A DNA stretch of 64,000 nucleotides from Thalassobium sp. (GCA_002733205.1 NVUW01000014.1:1-64000); one strand, 5' to 3'. Shown: positions 17,122-26,081, counted from the stretch's first letter. Made by a program: numbers and translations. Notes: generated by a model not told the origin, from the sequence alone.

Positions 17122-20100
17122 ATGAAATCAGCTGTAATTAAATTCTGTTCTTCTGGCGTACTGTGCGGCAGCCTGCTGCTGGCGGGCTGTGGTGAAGATC
17201 TTGGCGTTGATCCGAAAATCAACGAAGGTGACACCACCTTTACCAACGATATTCCTTTTGCCTATGTACAGCGAACGCTGAGCAGCACAGCAGATTCTTC
17301 TGCCCAGGCTTATCAGGCAGGAGCACAGCTGATTATCCGTGAGCGCGTCTCGTCCAACGCCACCGATAAAGAAATTCTGGCCAAGGCCATTGGCAGCAAT
17401 CACTACGATGTTAAAGACCTGAACGTCTCACCCGACGGTCGCTTTCTGATTTTTGCTGCCCGCACCCTGAATGAACAAGACAGCAGCTGGAACCTGTACG
17501 AATACGATTTTGATCAGGGCAATGTCCGCCGCATCATCAGCGATGACACTTTGGCCGACAGCGGACAGGATACCAACCCGGCCTATACCAACGACGCTGA
17601 TATTGTTTTTTCCTCCACCCGCGGACAAAACAACGATAGCGCATCCGTACTGTTTAAAATGGCCCGTGATGGCAGCGACCTGACCCAGCTCACCAGCGGC
17701 AGTGTTTACGACTACAAGCCAACCATGATGACCGATGGCACCCTGGTCTTTATCCGTATTGGCTCCGGTTCTGAAACCGCCGTTTGCGAAAATGACAGCA
17801 ACAAACTGCAACCGACCAGCATCAGCGCCAGCCGTTGCGTCAATGCCAACGGTGTCGTTGCCGCCAGTAAAAAATACAGTTTATTACGCCTGAACAACGA
17901 CAACAGCGAACCGGAAGAGTTGGCAAGCGGCGAAATTCCGCTCGGCAGTGCCGAAGCCAGCCTGCAATTAATGAACGTTGTGCAAGATGCCGATGGTCAC
18001 CTTGGCGCACTCATCAAACACCAGAACCACAGCCTGATGGGCGGTGATGTTATTACCATTACCGGGGGCCAGCAGGCCAACACCGTGTTTGCTGGTTTAT
18101 CACCGGAGTCTTATACCGGCGGTAAAGTAAACGTCTATCCCGAACAGATTTCCCGTGGCGGTTGGTACAGCGCTTTCTGGCCTTATCGTGATGGCAGCGG
18201 GCGCATGCTGATCAGCTGGACTCAGTGTCTGAGCCAAAAAAGTGGTCTGACGGATACCTGCAGTGACAGCACCGACTTTGATTCGGTCAGCGCCCGTTAT
18301 GGTGTATGGACTTACGACCCGGCAAGCAACACCCGCCAGCCGGTCATTAATGGTAAATCCGGTGTGGTCTATACCGAACTGGCGGTTGCTTATCCGTATC
18401 AGGGCAGCAATCTGAATTTTGCACCAGTGACTCCTGACCCGACCGATCCAACTGACCCGACCGATCCAACTGATCCAACTGATCCGACCGATCCTACTGA
18501 TCCTACTGATCCGACTGATCCGACTGATCCTACTGATCCGACTGACCCAACTGACCCAACTGACCCAACTGACCCAACTGATCCGACTGATCCGACTGAT
18601 CCGACTGATCCGACTGATCCGACTGATCCGACTGATCCGACTGATCCGGCAGAGCCAACCGGTGCCGCGATTAATGGCACGCTGAACACCAGCGAAGATA
18701 TTGCCGTGGCACTCAATATTGATCTCTCCGCCTATAAGCGCTGGATTGACGATGGCTCAATGGGGGATCTGACCATTCGTGATGTCCCTCCCGCTGCTGC
18801 ATTTAATGTCGGCGTACGCAATGCCGATGGCAGCTGGACCATCGCCCTGAACAAGCTGGCCGAAGCGCAATTTATTCCAGCCGAACACAGCGGCACCGAT
18901 GCTGTTCTGAAAACTGCCGTTACCTACAGCGCCAACGGTAAAAGCAAAACCTTTAACGGCCTGATTAATGTAGCTGTTGAAGCCGTCGCCGACGCACCGC
19001 AATTAACCCTGACACAGCAGCCACTGGCCAGCGACCGTTTTACCAGCGCCTATCTGCAGGAAAATCGCGCGATCCTGAATATAGATCAGGTCATCAGCCA
19101 GCTGAACAGCAGTAATTATGTACTGGTCGGTACCGCGCAGAACCGTGGCGATATTCAGACCGGTGCAGCCGATGAGTGGATTGTTGCAAGCGATGCCAAC
19201 ATCTCGGCATCTGCGGGTGATGATGTTGTTCAGATTAATCGTGGCAGTGTCGATGCCGGCGATGGCAATGACATCGTGCAAATGCTGGGCGGCAGCGTTA
19301 ATGGCGGCCGTGGTAACGATCTGATTCAGATTAATGCCGGCAGCGTAAATGGCGGTGAAGGTGATGATGTTATCCAGATTAAAGGCTGGTCCGATGCTGT
19401 TAATACCGATATTGATGGCGGTGATGGCTTTGATCACCTGATTATTGACCAGTCACTGGTCAGCCATCTTGAATCTCTGGGTGAATATGCCGGCCGTATC
19501 GAATTTATTGGTGGTGGTTCGGTAACCTACCGCAGCATTGAAAACCTGAGTCAGGGTGGCGAGCTGATTTTTGCACAAGGCGTCGAAGTGACGGCCCGTG
19601 CCCAGCTGCTGGATACGGATGGTTCTGAAACCATTCTGAGTACCGTTATTTCCGGCGTACCGGAAAAAGCCCTGCTGAGCCACGCTACCCGTATTGATCC
19701 AAACAGCTGGCAACTCGACAACGGTTATCAGGGCGCTCTGCAATTGCTGTGGCCGTCCAGTCTCAGCGATGACTTCACCCTGACCATGACCGTAAAAAGC
19801 CAGGACAGCGATGCCGAAAGCAGTGTTATTTACCCGCTGACCACCAGCACCACGCTGATCATCAGTGTCGCTGATTTACTGGATCCTACTGATCCGACTG
19901 ATCCGACTGATCCTACTGATCCTACTGATCCAACTGATCCAACTGATCCAACTGATCCAACTGATCCAACTGATCCAACTGATCCGACCGATCCAACTGA
20001 TCCGACTGATCCGACTGATCCGACTGATCCGACTGATCCGACTGATCCGACTGATCCGACTGATCCGACTGATCCGACCGATCCGACCGATCCTACGAAT

Positions 20101-22503
20101 CATAAGCCGGTTGCCAATGCGGGCGCAGATATCCTGAACCGTCAGGTGGGTACGACCGTGATGTTGGATGGTGGCGCAAGTTCCGATGCTGACGGCGATG
20201 CCTTGTCTTACCGCTGGAGAGTGATCAGTTCCCCGGCAGAGACCGATGTCGAAATTCTGGCAGACCCTACGGCTCAGCAGCCTACGTTGACTCTGGTCGA
20301 GAAAGGTTTTTATGTAATCGAGCTGACAGTCAGTGACGGTAAGAGTGTCAGCGCCCCGGATACCGTCATGATTGAAGCGGTTGCTGATGACCAGATGTGT
20401 GTGCCCGGCAAATCGTTATCCATCTGGGCGGCAAAAGCCAATGAAAATAACCCGGACAAACTGGTTAAGGATGTATTCCTGGGCAATATCACCTCCTTCA
20501 AAGGCGCGAATACGCCGGATGCCAGTTACAACTACTACAGTGCTTCCGCGCATCCGACCTATGTGGGAGACGAATATAACGATGCGCTGCCACAGCCCAA
20601 AGACAGCTCGGCTCATATTTTCTTTTATGAATCGACGGCAGAGCATGCCGCACTGGGATACAGCAATAACCCGGCGGTTAAACCTCGTGGCCAGCTGAAT
20701 GACGGCGATCTTTTCCTGTACTTCTTCTTTAATAAAGATGCTGCCGGACAGAGCGATAACAAAGTGTATTTTGAAGTCTTCACCGACAACAACCTGAATG
20801 CTACAGGCGTTCCGGTTGACCAGGTAATTCTGTCGGATGATGGTGACGAACTCGTCGCCTTCAATAATAGCGACGCTGCCGGTAAGCATTATATTGGTGA
20901 CTACCAGTACTGGTACAACACCGATGGTGGAGTGGTTGGTCCGTTCCGTGGTGAAGAATTTACCATTGCTGTGCGTGCGACTTCACACAGCCCGGTGGGT
21001 GAAGACTTAACCGGAGCCAGTTTCTTCTCAAGGGAAGGGACTGAATATAACTTCTTTAAGGATCCTAAAATCACGTCCTTTATCGTGACCTATAAAGAAG
21101 AGAAAAATTGCGATGATGTCGATCCGACCGATCCGACCGATCCGACTGATCCAACCGATCCGACTGATCCGACTGATCCGACTGATCCAACTGATCCAAC
21201 TGATCCGACTGATCCGACTGATCCGACTGATCCGACTGATCCGACTGATCCGACCGATCCTACTGATCCAACTGATCCAACTGATCCGACTGATCCGACT
21301 GATCCAACTGATCCAACTGATCCAACTGATCCGACTGATCCGACTGATCCGACTGATCCGACTGATCCGACTGATCCGCAGAATGACTACGGAGTGGTGA
21401 ATATCCGCAGCATTTATGAAGTCGATGGTGTTGATATGGCGGCCAGCCAGGGCGGAATTATTGCCCTGCGTGATCTGTCAGTGCATCCGTTGAATGAACG
21501 CAGCGAACGTTTTATCCGCGTCGTCAGCGCTACCGCCAATAAAGAACTGCTAGGTTACGCCGCTGTTCAGCCGGATGGTTCCGCGCTGTTTCAGGTACCG
21601 GCCAACACCGATTTCACGCTGGAAGTGGTGAACAGCCGTCTGAAAGCACTGGCCAGCAAGAACGAGCATTATGCTTACCTGAATGTCCTGTCAGCGCACA
21701 CGCTGAACGTCGCTGCCGGTGAAACCCTGCACTATCAGCAAGATTCTGAGGTCAATCCAGGAGGTGAGGCAGGCCGTGCGTTTGCCCATACCAACGCAGC
21801 GATTATTGCCCACAGCGACGGTCAGACCATGGCCGAAGCTCTGGTGGACTATCAGCAAAACCTGCCCGCAGTCAGCGCCGATATTAATTATCAGGACGTG
21901 TGGAGTCTGAGCAACGCCGCGGCCGATATTAACTACAGCTACAGCCAGCTGGATACCACCGCCCCCACCAGCAACGCCTGCATTAACCGCTGGGATAAAG
22001 ACTGCCGCGCCCGCATCACCTACACAGACCATGTGCAGCCGCTGTGGGAAAAAAGCGGACGCGACAACAGCGGTCGCAGCTGTGTTGCCTGCCACGACAA
22101 TTCCGGCGCGACCGGATTGGATCTGACCTGGGACGGCGTGACACTGGATAAAGCCAATATCGTGTCATACCGCGAACTGTTCAGCCCGCGTGCGAACTAT
22201 ATGTATCTGGCTAACCAATTCAGCCCGGTCAGCAGCAACCACTGCCGCCGTCAGCAGGAACTGCCGTTTGTTGAACAACCCGGCAACGACTGCTTTACCT
22301 GCTACAGCCGTGTACTGATGTCCGAGCTGGGCTCGCTGGAATCGGCTAACTTTTTTGAACTGTTCGCCAACGACCCGGATCACAACGCCTACCTGTTTAA
22401 CCCAGACGAAAACACGCCACGGGTTAACCACAGCAATATGCTCAATGCAGAAGAGCTGCGCTTAATCAGTGAATGGCTGGATGCCGGAGCGCAGGTGCAG
22501 TAA
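17122..22503 (+). CDS. Giant multidomain surface lipoprotein with (DPT)n linkers, RTX-like repeats, PKD-like domain and a haem c site
   Basis: A 1793-residue lipoprotein (lipobox LLAG-C, Cys23). Order by residue: WD40/PD40-like propeller repeats about 60-430 (LNVSPDGRFLIFAARTLNEQ); (DPT)23-DP at 439-509; a beta region with RTX-like GGxGxD repeats about 690-780 (DAGDGNDIVQMLGGSVNGGR); (DPT)24 at 921-992; a PKD-like domain about 995-1090 (SSDADGDALSYRWRVISSPA); an unrecognised beta domain about 1093-1330; (DPT)28-DP at 1334-1419. The C-terminal region carries a c-type haem motif CVACH (Cys1654-His1658) and a degenerate second one, CFTCY, at 1724-1728. The C-terminus (NAEELRLISEWLDAGAQVQ) resembles HzsA-related cytochrome proteins. 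Its place after the Agl/Glt-like operon suggests a surface partner or adhesin, which is inference. Confidence 0.85.
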   Translation: MKSAVIKFCSSGVLCGSLLLAGCGEDLGVDPKINEGDTTFTNDIPFAYVQRTLSSTADSSAQAYQAGAQLIIRERVSSNATDKEILAKAIGSNHYDVKDLNVSPDGRFLIFAARTLNEQDSSWNLYEYDFDQGNVRRIISDDTLADSGQDTNPAYTNDADIVFSSTRGQNNDSASVLFKMARDGSDLTQLTSGSVYDYKPTMMTDGTLVFIRIGSGSETAVCENDSNKLQPTSISASRCVNANGVVAASKKYSLLRLNNDNSEPEELASGEIPLGSAEASLQLMNVVQDADGHLGALIKHQNHSLMGGDVITITGGQQANTVFAGLSPESYTGGKVNVYPEQISRGGWYSAFWPYRDGSGRMLISWTQCLSQKSGLTDTCSDSTDFDSVSARYGVWTYDPASNTRQPVINGKSGVVYTELAVAYPYQGSNLNFAPVTPDPTDPTDPTDPTDPTDPTDPTDPTDPTDPTDPTDPTDPTDPTDPTDPTDPTDPTDPTDPTDPTDPTDPTDPAEPTGAAINGTLNTSEDIAVALNIDLSAYKRWIDDGSMGDLTIRDVPPAAAFNVGVRNADGSWTIALNKLAEAQFIPAEHSGTDAVLKTAVTYSANGKSKTFNGLINVAVEAVADAPQLTLTQQPLASDRFTSAYLQENRAILNIDQVISQLNSSNYVLVGTAQNRGDIQTGAADEWIVASDANISASAGDDVVQINRGSVDAGDGNDIVQMLGGSVNGGRGNDLIQINAGSVNGGEGDDVIQIKGWSDAVNTDIDGGDGFDHLIIDQSLVSHLESLGEYAGRIEFIGGGSVTYRSIENLSQGGELIFAQGVEVTARAQLLDTDGSETILSTVISGVPEKALLSHATRIDPNSWQLDNGYQGALQLLWPSSLSDDFTLTMTVKSQDSDAESSVIYPLTTSTTLIISVADLLDPTDPTDPTDPTDPTDPTDPTDPTDPTDPTDPTDPTDPTDPTDPTDPTDPTDPTDPTDPTDPTDPTDPTDPTNHKPVANAGADILNRQVGTTVMLDGGASSDADGDALSYRWRVISSPAETDVEILADPTAQQPTLTLVEKGFYVIELTVSDGKSVSAPDTVMIEAVADDQMCVPGKSLSIWAAKANENNPDKLVKDVFLGNITSFKGANTPDASYNYYSASAHPTYVGDEYNDALPQPKDSSAHIFFYESTAEHAALGYSNNPAVKPRGQLNDGDLFLYFFFNKDAAGQSDNKVYFEVFTDNNLNATGVPVDQVILSDDGDELVAFNNSDAAGKHYIGDYQYWYNTDGGVVGPFRGEEFTIAVRATSHSPVGEDLTGASFFSREGTEYNFFKDPKITSFIVTYKEEKNCDDVDPTDPTDPTDPTDPTDPTDPTDPTDPTDPTDPTDPTDPTDPTDPTDPTDPTDPTDPTDPTDPTDPTDPTDPTDPTDPTDPTDPTDPQNDYGVVNIRSIYEVDGVDMAASQGGIIALRDLSVHPLNERSERFIRVVSATANKELLGYAAVQPDGSALFQVPANTDFTLEVVNSRLKALASKNEHYAYLNVLSAHTLNVAAGETLHYQQDSEVNPGGEAGRAFAHTNAAIIAHSDGQTMAEALVDYQQNLPAVSADINYQDVWSLSNAAADINYSYSQLDTTAPTSNACINRWDKDCRARITYTDHVQPLWEKSGRDNSGRSCVACHDNSGATGLDLTWDGVTLDKANIVSYRELFSPRANYMYLANQFSPVSSNHCRRQQELPFVEQPGNDCFTCYSRVLMSELGSLESANFFELFANDPDHNAYLFNPDENTPRVNHSNMLNAEELRLISEWLDAGAQVQ
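18436..18648 (+). repeat. 9-bp tandem array 1, encoding (Asp-Pro-Thr)23-Asp-Pro
   Basis: In-frame 9-bp units of the form GAYCCNACY, 23 full units plus GATCCG. Both GAT and GAC are used for Asp, so only the GAT units contain GATC. Units with CCA, CCT and CCG occur in blocks, which suggests expansion by local duplication. Confidence 0.97.
19882..20097 (+). repeat. 9-bp tandem array 2, encoding (Asp-Pro-Thr)24
   Basis: Twenty-four in-frame 9-bp units, all using GAT for Asp and so carrying GATC every nine bases. Runs of identical GATCCAACT and GATCCGACT units indicate recent slippage or unequal exchange. Confidence 0.97.
21121..21378 (+). repeat. 9-bp tandem array 3, encoding (Asp-Pro-Thr)28-Asp-Pro
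   Basis: The longest of the three arrays, 28 units plus GATCCG. It starts right after the unrecognised beta domain and ends before the C-terminal cytochrome-like region. Unit types match those in arrays 1 and 2, so the arrays can recombine with one another without loss of frame. Confidence 0.97.
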
Positions 22504-22536
22504 GCAATCCTGCTGAAAATAACGAGCAATAAAAAA

Positions 22537-22562
22537 GGGCCTCCGTTGAGGCCCTTTTTTAT
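22537..22562 (+). terminator. Rho-independent terminator of the giant lipoprotein gene
   Basis: Perfect GGGCCTC / GAGGCCC stem with a CGTT loop followed by a T-run, 34 bases after the stop codon. Confidence 0.95.
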
Positions 22563-22613
22563 TTCTGCACCTGGCTGCTCGCTCACGCAGTTTGTCATCT
22601 GGCCGACATCTGG

Positions 22614-22634
22614 CTCCCACGCTCTGCGTGGTAG
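22614..22634. repeat. REP-like palindromic repeat, copy 1
   Basis: The hairpin-forming sequence TCCCACGCTCTGCGTGGTAG (preceded by C). The same bases recur at 22760-22780 and 38053-38073. Such elements are common dispersed intergenic repeats in gammaproteobacteria. Confidence 0.85.
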
Positions 22635-22640
22635 TCAGTG

Positions 22641-22717
22641 TTACAGCAAACCAAGCAACACAAATACCGCCAAGCCAGCGCCACTCAATGCCAGCGTTTT
22701 GTTTTTCAGCATTGGGG
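22641..22717 (-). pseudogene. Relic 3' end of a second PepSY-membrane gene
   Basis: Read leftward, this stretch encodes PMLKNKTLALSGAGLAVF then VLLGLL and a stop, almost the same as the last 25 residues of the intact gene at 22815-23366. The two copies differ at about nine synonymous positions but only two conservative amino-acid positions. No upstream coding sequence remains. It is flanked by REP-like copies and the inverted repeat GGTGGGCTGTGCCCACC (22725-22741). The pattern fits a tandem paralogue that was deleted except for its tail. Confidence 0.8.
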
Positions 22718-22759
22718 AGTTCTGGTGGGCTGTGCCCACCCTACTTGTTTGTCATCTGA

Positions 22760-22780
22760 CTCCCACGCTCTGCGTGGTAG
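22760..22780. repeat. REP-like palindromic repeat, copy 2
   Basis: Same 21 bases as copy 1, preceded in both cases by GTTTGTCATCTG. It lies between the relic tail and the intact PepSY gene. Confidence 0.85.
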
Positions 22781-22814
22781 TCTGGCCTGCCGCTTATCGC
22801 CGGTGCGTTAAGTC

Positions 22815-23366
22815 TTACAGCAACCCAAGCACAATAAACACAGCCAGACCCGCACCACTTAATGCCAGCGTTTTGTTTTTCAGCATCGGTGATTGCAGGC
22901 CCAGATACAGACCACTGGCCATAATCAGCACCAGAGCAATGGCGAATATTTTTTCCAGCCATTTAAACAGTGAAGGGCCATGGCCTTTATGTAATTCCAT
23001 CAACGCCGCCTGCAAATCCGGCTCGCCCCGTTTAATCACAATATTATCGCCCTGCTGTTGTAGCAGGTAGTGTTCACGGCTGGTCGGGCGGGTATAGAAA
23101 CTGCTGCCCTTGTCTTTTACATATTCAAAACGACTGTCGATGCCTGCGCTTTTTAATACCGCCTGAACATCGTCACTCAGCGTCGGGCTTTTTGCACTCA
23201 GCGTCACGCCATCAACCTGGCCAACATCGGTATAGGCGGTGTTGCCTTTTACCCCAAACAAATACAGACCGCCGGAAATCGCCATAATAATGATTATCGG
23301 TGCGAAGAAGGATGCCAGGTACAAATGTACCGACACCAGAGTTTTACGCGCTATAAGAGCCGCCAT
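22815..23366 (-). CDS. PepSY-associated membrane protein
   Basis: A 183-residue inner-membrane protein of the PepSY-TM type. An N-terminal transmembrane helix (ASFFAPIIIIMAISGGLYLF, about 18-37) precedes a periplasmic PepSY-like region of about 85 residues (LSDDVQAVLKSAGIDSRFEY). LHKGHGPSLFKWLEKIFAIA leads into the second helix, and a third hydrophobic segment ends the protein (SGAGLAVFIVLGLL). Such short forms are often found near iron-uptake or reductase genes; the substrate is unknown. GAGACTTCT before the ATG gives an acceptable ribosome-binding site. A relic of its 3' end lies just downstream. Confidence 0.8.
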   Translation of the reverse strand: MAALIARKTLVSVHLYLASFFAPIIIIMAISGGLYLFGVKGNTAYTDVGQVDGVTLSAKSPTLSDDVQAVLKSAGIDSRFEYVKDKGSSFYTRPTSREHYLLQQQGDNIVIKRGEPDLQAALMELHKGHGPSLFKWLEKIFAIALVLIMASGLYLGLQSPMLKNKTLALSGAGLAVFIVLGLL

Positions 23367-23512
23367 TAGAAGTCTCCTGATCGTTGAGTTATCCGATAAT
23401 TATCCTCCGCCCCCCAATGCTTTGCATGTAAAGAATCGTGCTTAAAGCGAACATCTGCGGCTGATCTGTTATTTATTGACCTGTAACAAGCCTGCTGGCC
23501 ACACATAGCCAT

Positions 23513-23545
23513 AAAAAAACCGGAATTCCTGTTAAGGAACTCCGG
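23513..23545 (-). terminator. Terminator of the alkB operon
   Basis: Read leftward: stem CCGGAGTTCC / GGAATTCCGG with one G-T pair, followed by seven T. It lies about 40 bases past the alkB stop codon. Confidence 0.88.
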
Positions 23546-23585
23546 CAAAGGTCACACCCTCAGGTGTTTTAAAAATCCGCTGAAA

Positions 23586-24800
23586 TCAGGCGGCTTTCGC
23601 TGTTTTCTCAAACCCGGATTTTTTCGCGGCAATCAGTTCGCGGTAATCCTGCTGCATAAATTCTTTAATACCGCTGCGCTTGTTCGCTTCCATCGCCAGC
23701 TCTAATTCTTCTGCGCTGGCATAACGGCGATCCCAGTCCAGTACCTTCGGCACCATAATGCGGTTCCACAGCGGTGGAATCAGTGTCAGGAAGATTGTGG
23801 TCAGATAACCATTCACCATCATCGGTGCGTCCTGATACGAGCGCAGTTTATGGAAAGGAACATCGCCTTCGGCATGATGGTGAGAATGGCGGGTCAGGTT
23901 AAAGGTTGCCCAGGAGCTGACGCGTTTATTGGTATTCCAGCTGTGGTAAGGCTGCACCGGCGTTTTCGGATTACGCACCATGCCGTAGTGCTCCATAAAA
24001 TTCACAATTTCCAGAAACGCTTTGGCAATCAGCGCTGAGGCGGTAAAAACCAGCACACCGATCCAGCCTGCCATGGCAAAGGCGGCAATTTCCAGCAGCA
24101 ATGACATTAATAAACCGCGGATATACAGATTATGGTGGCTGAATACCGGCAGGCGTTTTTTCTGCAGGCGCTGCTTTTCCAGTTTCCAGGCACTGATATT
24201 CCCCTTCCAGGTGGAAGCCAGAATGTGGAAGTACACATTGCGGCCACGCGGGGCGGTCGCCGGATCACCGACGGTGCTGACATAAATATGGTGGCCGTAA
24301 ACATGCTCAATAGAGAAACCGGTATCCCAGCTGAAGGCCAGCAACCAGCGGCCGATGAACATCGCTACCGGGTCCCAGGTACGGTGCGTTAATTCGTGGC
24401 CGACAATGGTGCCCACCACCGACGACAACAGACCGCAGCTGAGAATCGCCACCGCATATTGCAGCAACGTATTATCGGCGCGCGCCGCAGCGGCGTCATA
24501 GCCGGTCAGCTGCTGCACAAACGCGCCATACCCCAGCACATCAATATCAGCGACCGTCCACACCATTAAAAAATTCATCGCAAAAATCAGCACCAGCGAT
24601 GAGTACAACTGCAGATTAAGAATCCACTCATGGCCGTATACCGGCTCTACGGTATCGTCGCCAAACAACAGATCACCAAGAACGACAAAACCGGCGGCAG
24701 CGGCCAGCCCCAGATACATCCAATCGCCACCGAGTGTCAGACCGATAGCAAAGGGGATGGTTAACAGATGAAACAACGTATATTTCGCGTACTTAAACAT
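23586..24800 (-). CDS. alkB: AlkB-type membrane alkane/xylene monooxygenase
   Basis: A 404-residue di-iron integral-membrane hydroxylase that inserts oxygen at a terminal methyl group of alkanes or related substrates. About six membrane helices surround the conserved histidine boxes: GHELTHRT near residue 135, EHVYGHHIY near 170, NFMEHYG near 275 and LTRHSHHHAEG near 318. The last box differs slightly from the usual LQRHSDHHA, so the protein is a divergent member, and substrate range (alkane versus xylene-like) is open. It follows a XylA-like reductase gene by 28 bases and forms an operon with it, so electrons may come from that reductase rather than a rubredoxin. Confidence 0.87.
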   Translation of the reverse strand: MFKYAKYTLFHLLTIPFAIGLTLGGDWMYLGLAAAAGFVVLGDLLFGDDTVEPVYGHEWILNLQLYSSLVLIFAMNFLMVWTVADIDVLGYGAFVQQLTGYDAAAARADNTLLQYAVAILSCGLLSSVVGTIVGHELTHRTWDPVAMFIGRWLLAFSWDTGFSIEHVYGHHIYVSTVGDPATAPRGRNVYFHILASTWKGNISAWKLEKQRLQKKRLPVFSHHNLYIRGLLMSLLLEIAAFAMAGWIGVLVFTASALIAKAFLEIVNFMEHYGMVRNPKTPVQPYHSWNTNKRVSSWATFNLTRHSHHHAEGDVPFHKLRSYQDAPMMVNGYLTTIFLTLIPPLWNRIMVPKVLDWDRRYASAEELELAMEANKRSGIKEFMQQDYRELIAAKKSGFEKTAKAA

Positions 24801-24828
24801 AGGAATGCTCCTGTTTTTTTATAATAAG

Positions 24829-25908
24829 TCAGGCGTTGGCTGCATCGGGTAATGCCGCTGCGGCACCCGACAAGTCACGGCTGTCGAGGAATTTGTCGAA
24901 GAACATGCGGTTAGGGCGCACACCGAATTTCTGGCATTCGCTCATGGCGGCATCAATCATCGGCGCCGGGCCACACAGATAAACCTGACTGTCTGCAGCA
25001 ATGCGCCCTTCGATGGCCTGGGTTACCCAGCCACGCAGGCCATCCCAGTCCGAATCTTTGGCTTCGCTGGACAGCACCGGAACAAATTCGAACGGCCCGG
25101 CCCAGTCATCCACCAGCTGCTGAATCTCATCCAGGCAATACAGATCCTCCTGCGTACGGGCGCCAAACAGCAGCGTCACCGGGCGGCGTGATTGCTCTGC
25201 CACACCCTGACGCAAAATGCTCAGCAACGGTGCCAGACCGCTGCCACCGGCAATGGCAAAAATCGGCGTGTCATCCGGGCGCAGCCAGAAATCGCCCAGC
25301 GGCCCCTCCACCTGCACCGCACTGCCAATGCGCGCACTGTCCTGCAGCAGCGGAGATAACGCGCCACCGGGAATATGGCGGATAAAAAATTCCAGCTCTT
25401 TACTGCCTCCGGCGGCACAGGTTCCGGCAAACGAATACGAACGCGCAGGAGCATTAATCCCTGTCAGACTTAACTGCGCGTACTGACCGGGAGTAAATGT
25501 CAGCGCTTTATCCAGTGTTATGGTCAGAGCGCTGATATCGTGGGTGAGTGCCCGGACAGCGCTGATGACACCGGATACGGTTTGCAGCGGATGATCCGGA
25601 CTGCGGTCATCCCAGTCAGGAATATTCAGCAGCAGATCGGTTTTAGGCACACTTTGGCAGGCGAGAATGTAGCGATTATCAAGATCGTCAGCGCTCAGCA
25701 CATAAGCGCTTTCGGTTAATTCTTTGACTTTGCCCTGCTGCAGCTGACACTTACAGGCAGCACAGCCCCCCACACGGCAACTGTGAGGAAAACGGATGCC
25801 CTCACGCAGGGCTGCCTGCAAAATGGTTTCTCCCGCTTCAGCGGTAAAACTCTGATGCGTACTGGCAAGGGTGACTTGTCGGGCTTTCTTACTAAAAAAT
25901 GACAGCAT
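24829..25908 (-). CDS. Ferredoxin-fused flavin reductase (XylA-like electron-transfer component)
   Basis: A 359-residue NADH-dependent reductase with an N-terminal plant-type [2Fe-2S] ferredoxin domain (CRVGGCAACKCQLQQGK near residue 43, fourth Cys in YILACQS). A flavin-binding barrel (ARSYSFAG) and an NAD-binding domain (AGGSGLAPLLSILRQG, CGPAPMIDAAM) follow. This architecture is that of XylA, the electron donor of xylene monooxygenase. The chosen start is the ATG of MLSFFSKKAR; a TTG two codons upstream with AAAGG closer to it is equally possible. First gene of the reductase-alkB operon, divergent from an AraC-type regulator. Confidence 0.88.
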   Translation of the reverse strand: MLSFFSKKARQVTLASTHQSFTAEAGETILQAALREGIRFPHSCRVGGCAACKCQLQQGKVKELTESAYVLSADDLDNRYILACQSVPKTDLLLNIPDWDDRSPDHPLQTVSGVISAVRALTHDISALTITLDKALTFTPGQYAQLSLTGINAPARSYSFAGTCAAGGSKELEFFIRHIPGGALSPLLQDSARIGSAVQVEGPLGDFWLRPDDTPIFAIAGGSGLAPLLSILRQGVAEQSRRPVTLLFGARTQEDLYCLDEIQQLVDDWAGPFEFVPVLSSEAKDSDWDGLRGWVTQAIEGRIAADSQVYLCGPAPMIDAAMSECQKFGVRPNRMFFDKFLDSRDLSGAAAALPDAANA

Positions 25909-26081
25909 GACCAAATGACCTTTATTGTTTTATTAGCTGCGCATTCACCTGTCGGGAAGCACAGTGGACAGGCATCAGTCTATGCGCGGCGGGATTTCCG
26001 GGTTACAGCAGCACCAGACAGAGAATGGTCATCTGGGGCCAGCAATCTGGTCACACCAACCGGGCGGAGTAAGATGAAAGG

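Noticed and set aside
18399..18716. Gly-Ser-Val repeat protein on the minus strand, and similar repeat frames over the other two arrays
   Set aside because: These are alternative-frame readings of the Asp-Pro-Thr arrays; any frame through a 9-bp repeat stays open.
18436..21378. Possible CRISPR arrays in the three repeat tracts
   Set aside because: Units are only 9 bases, head to tail, without spacers, and lie inside one coding frame.
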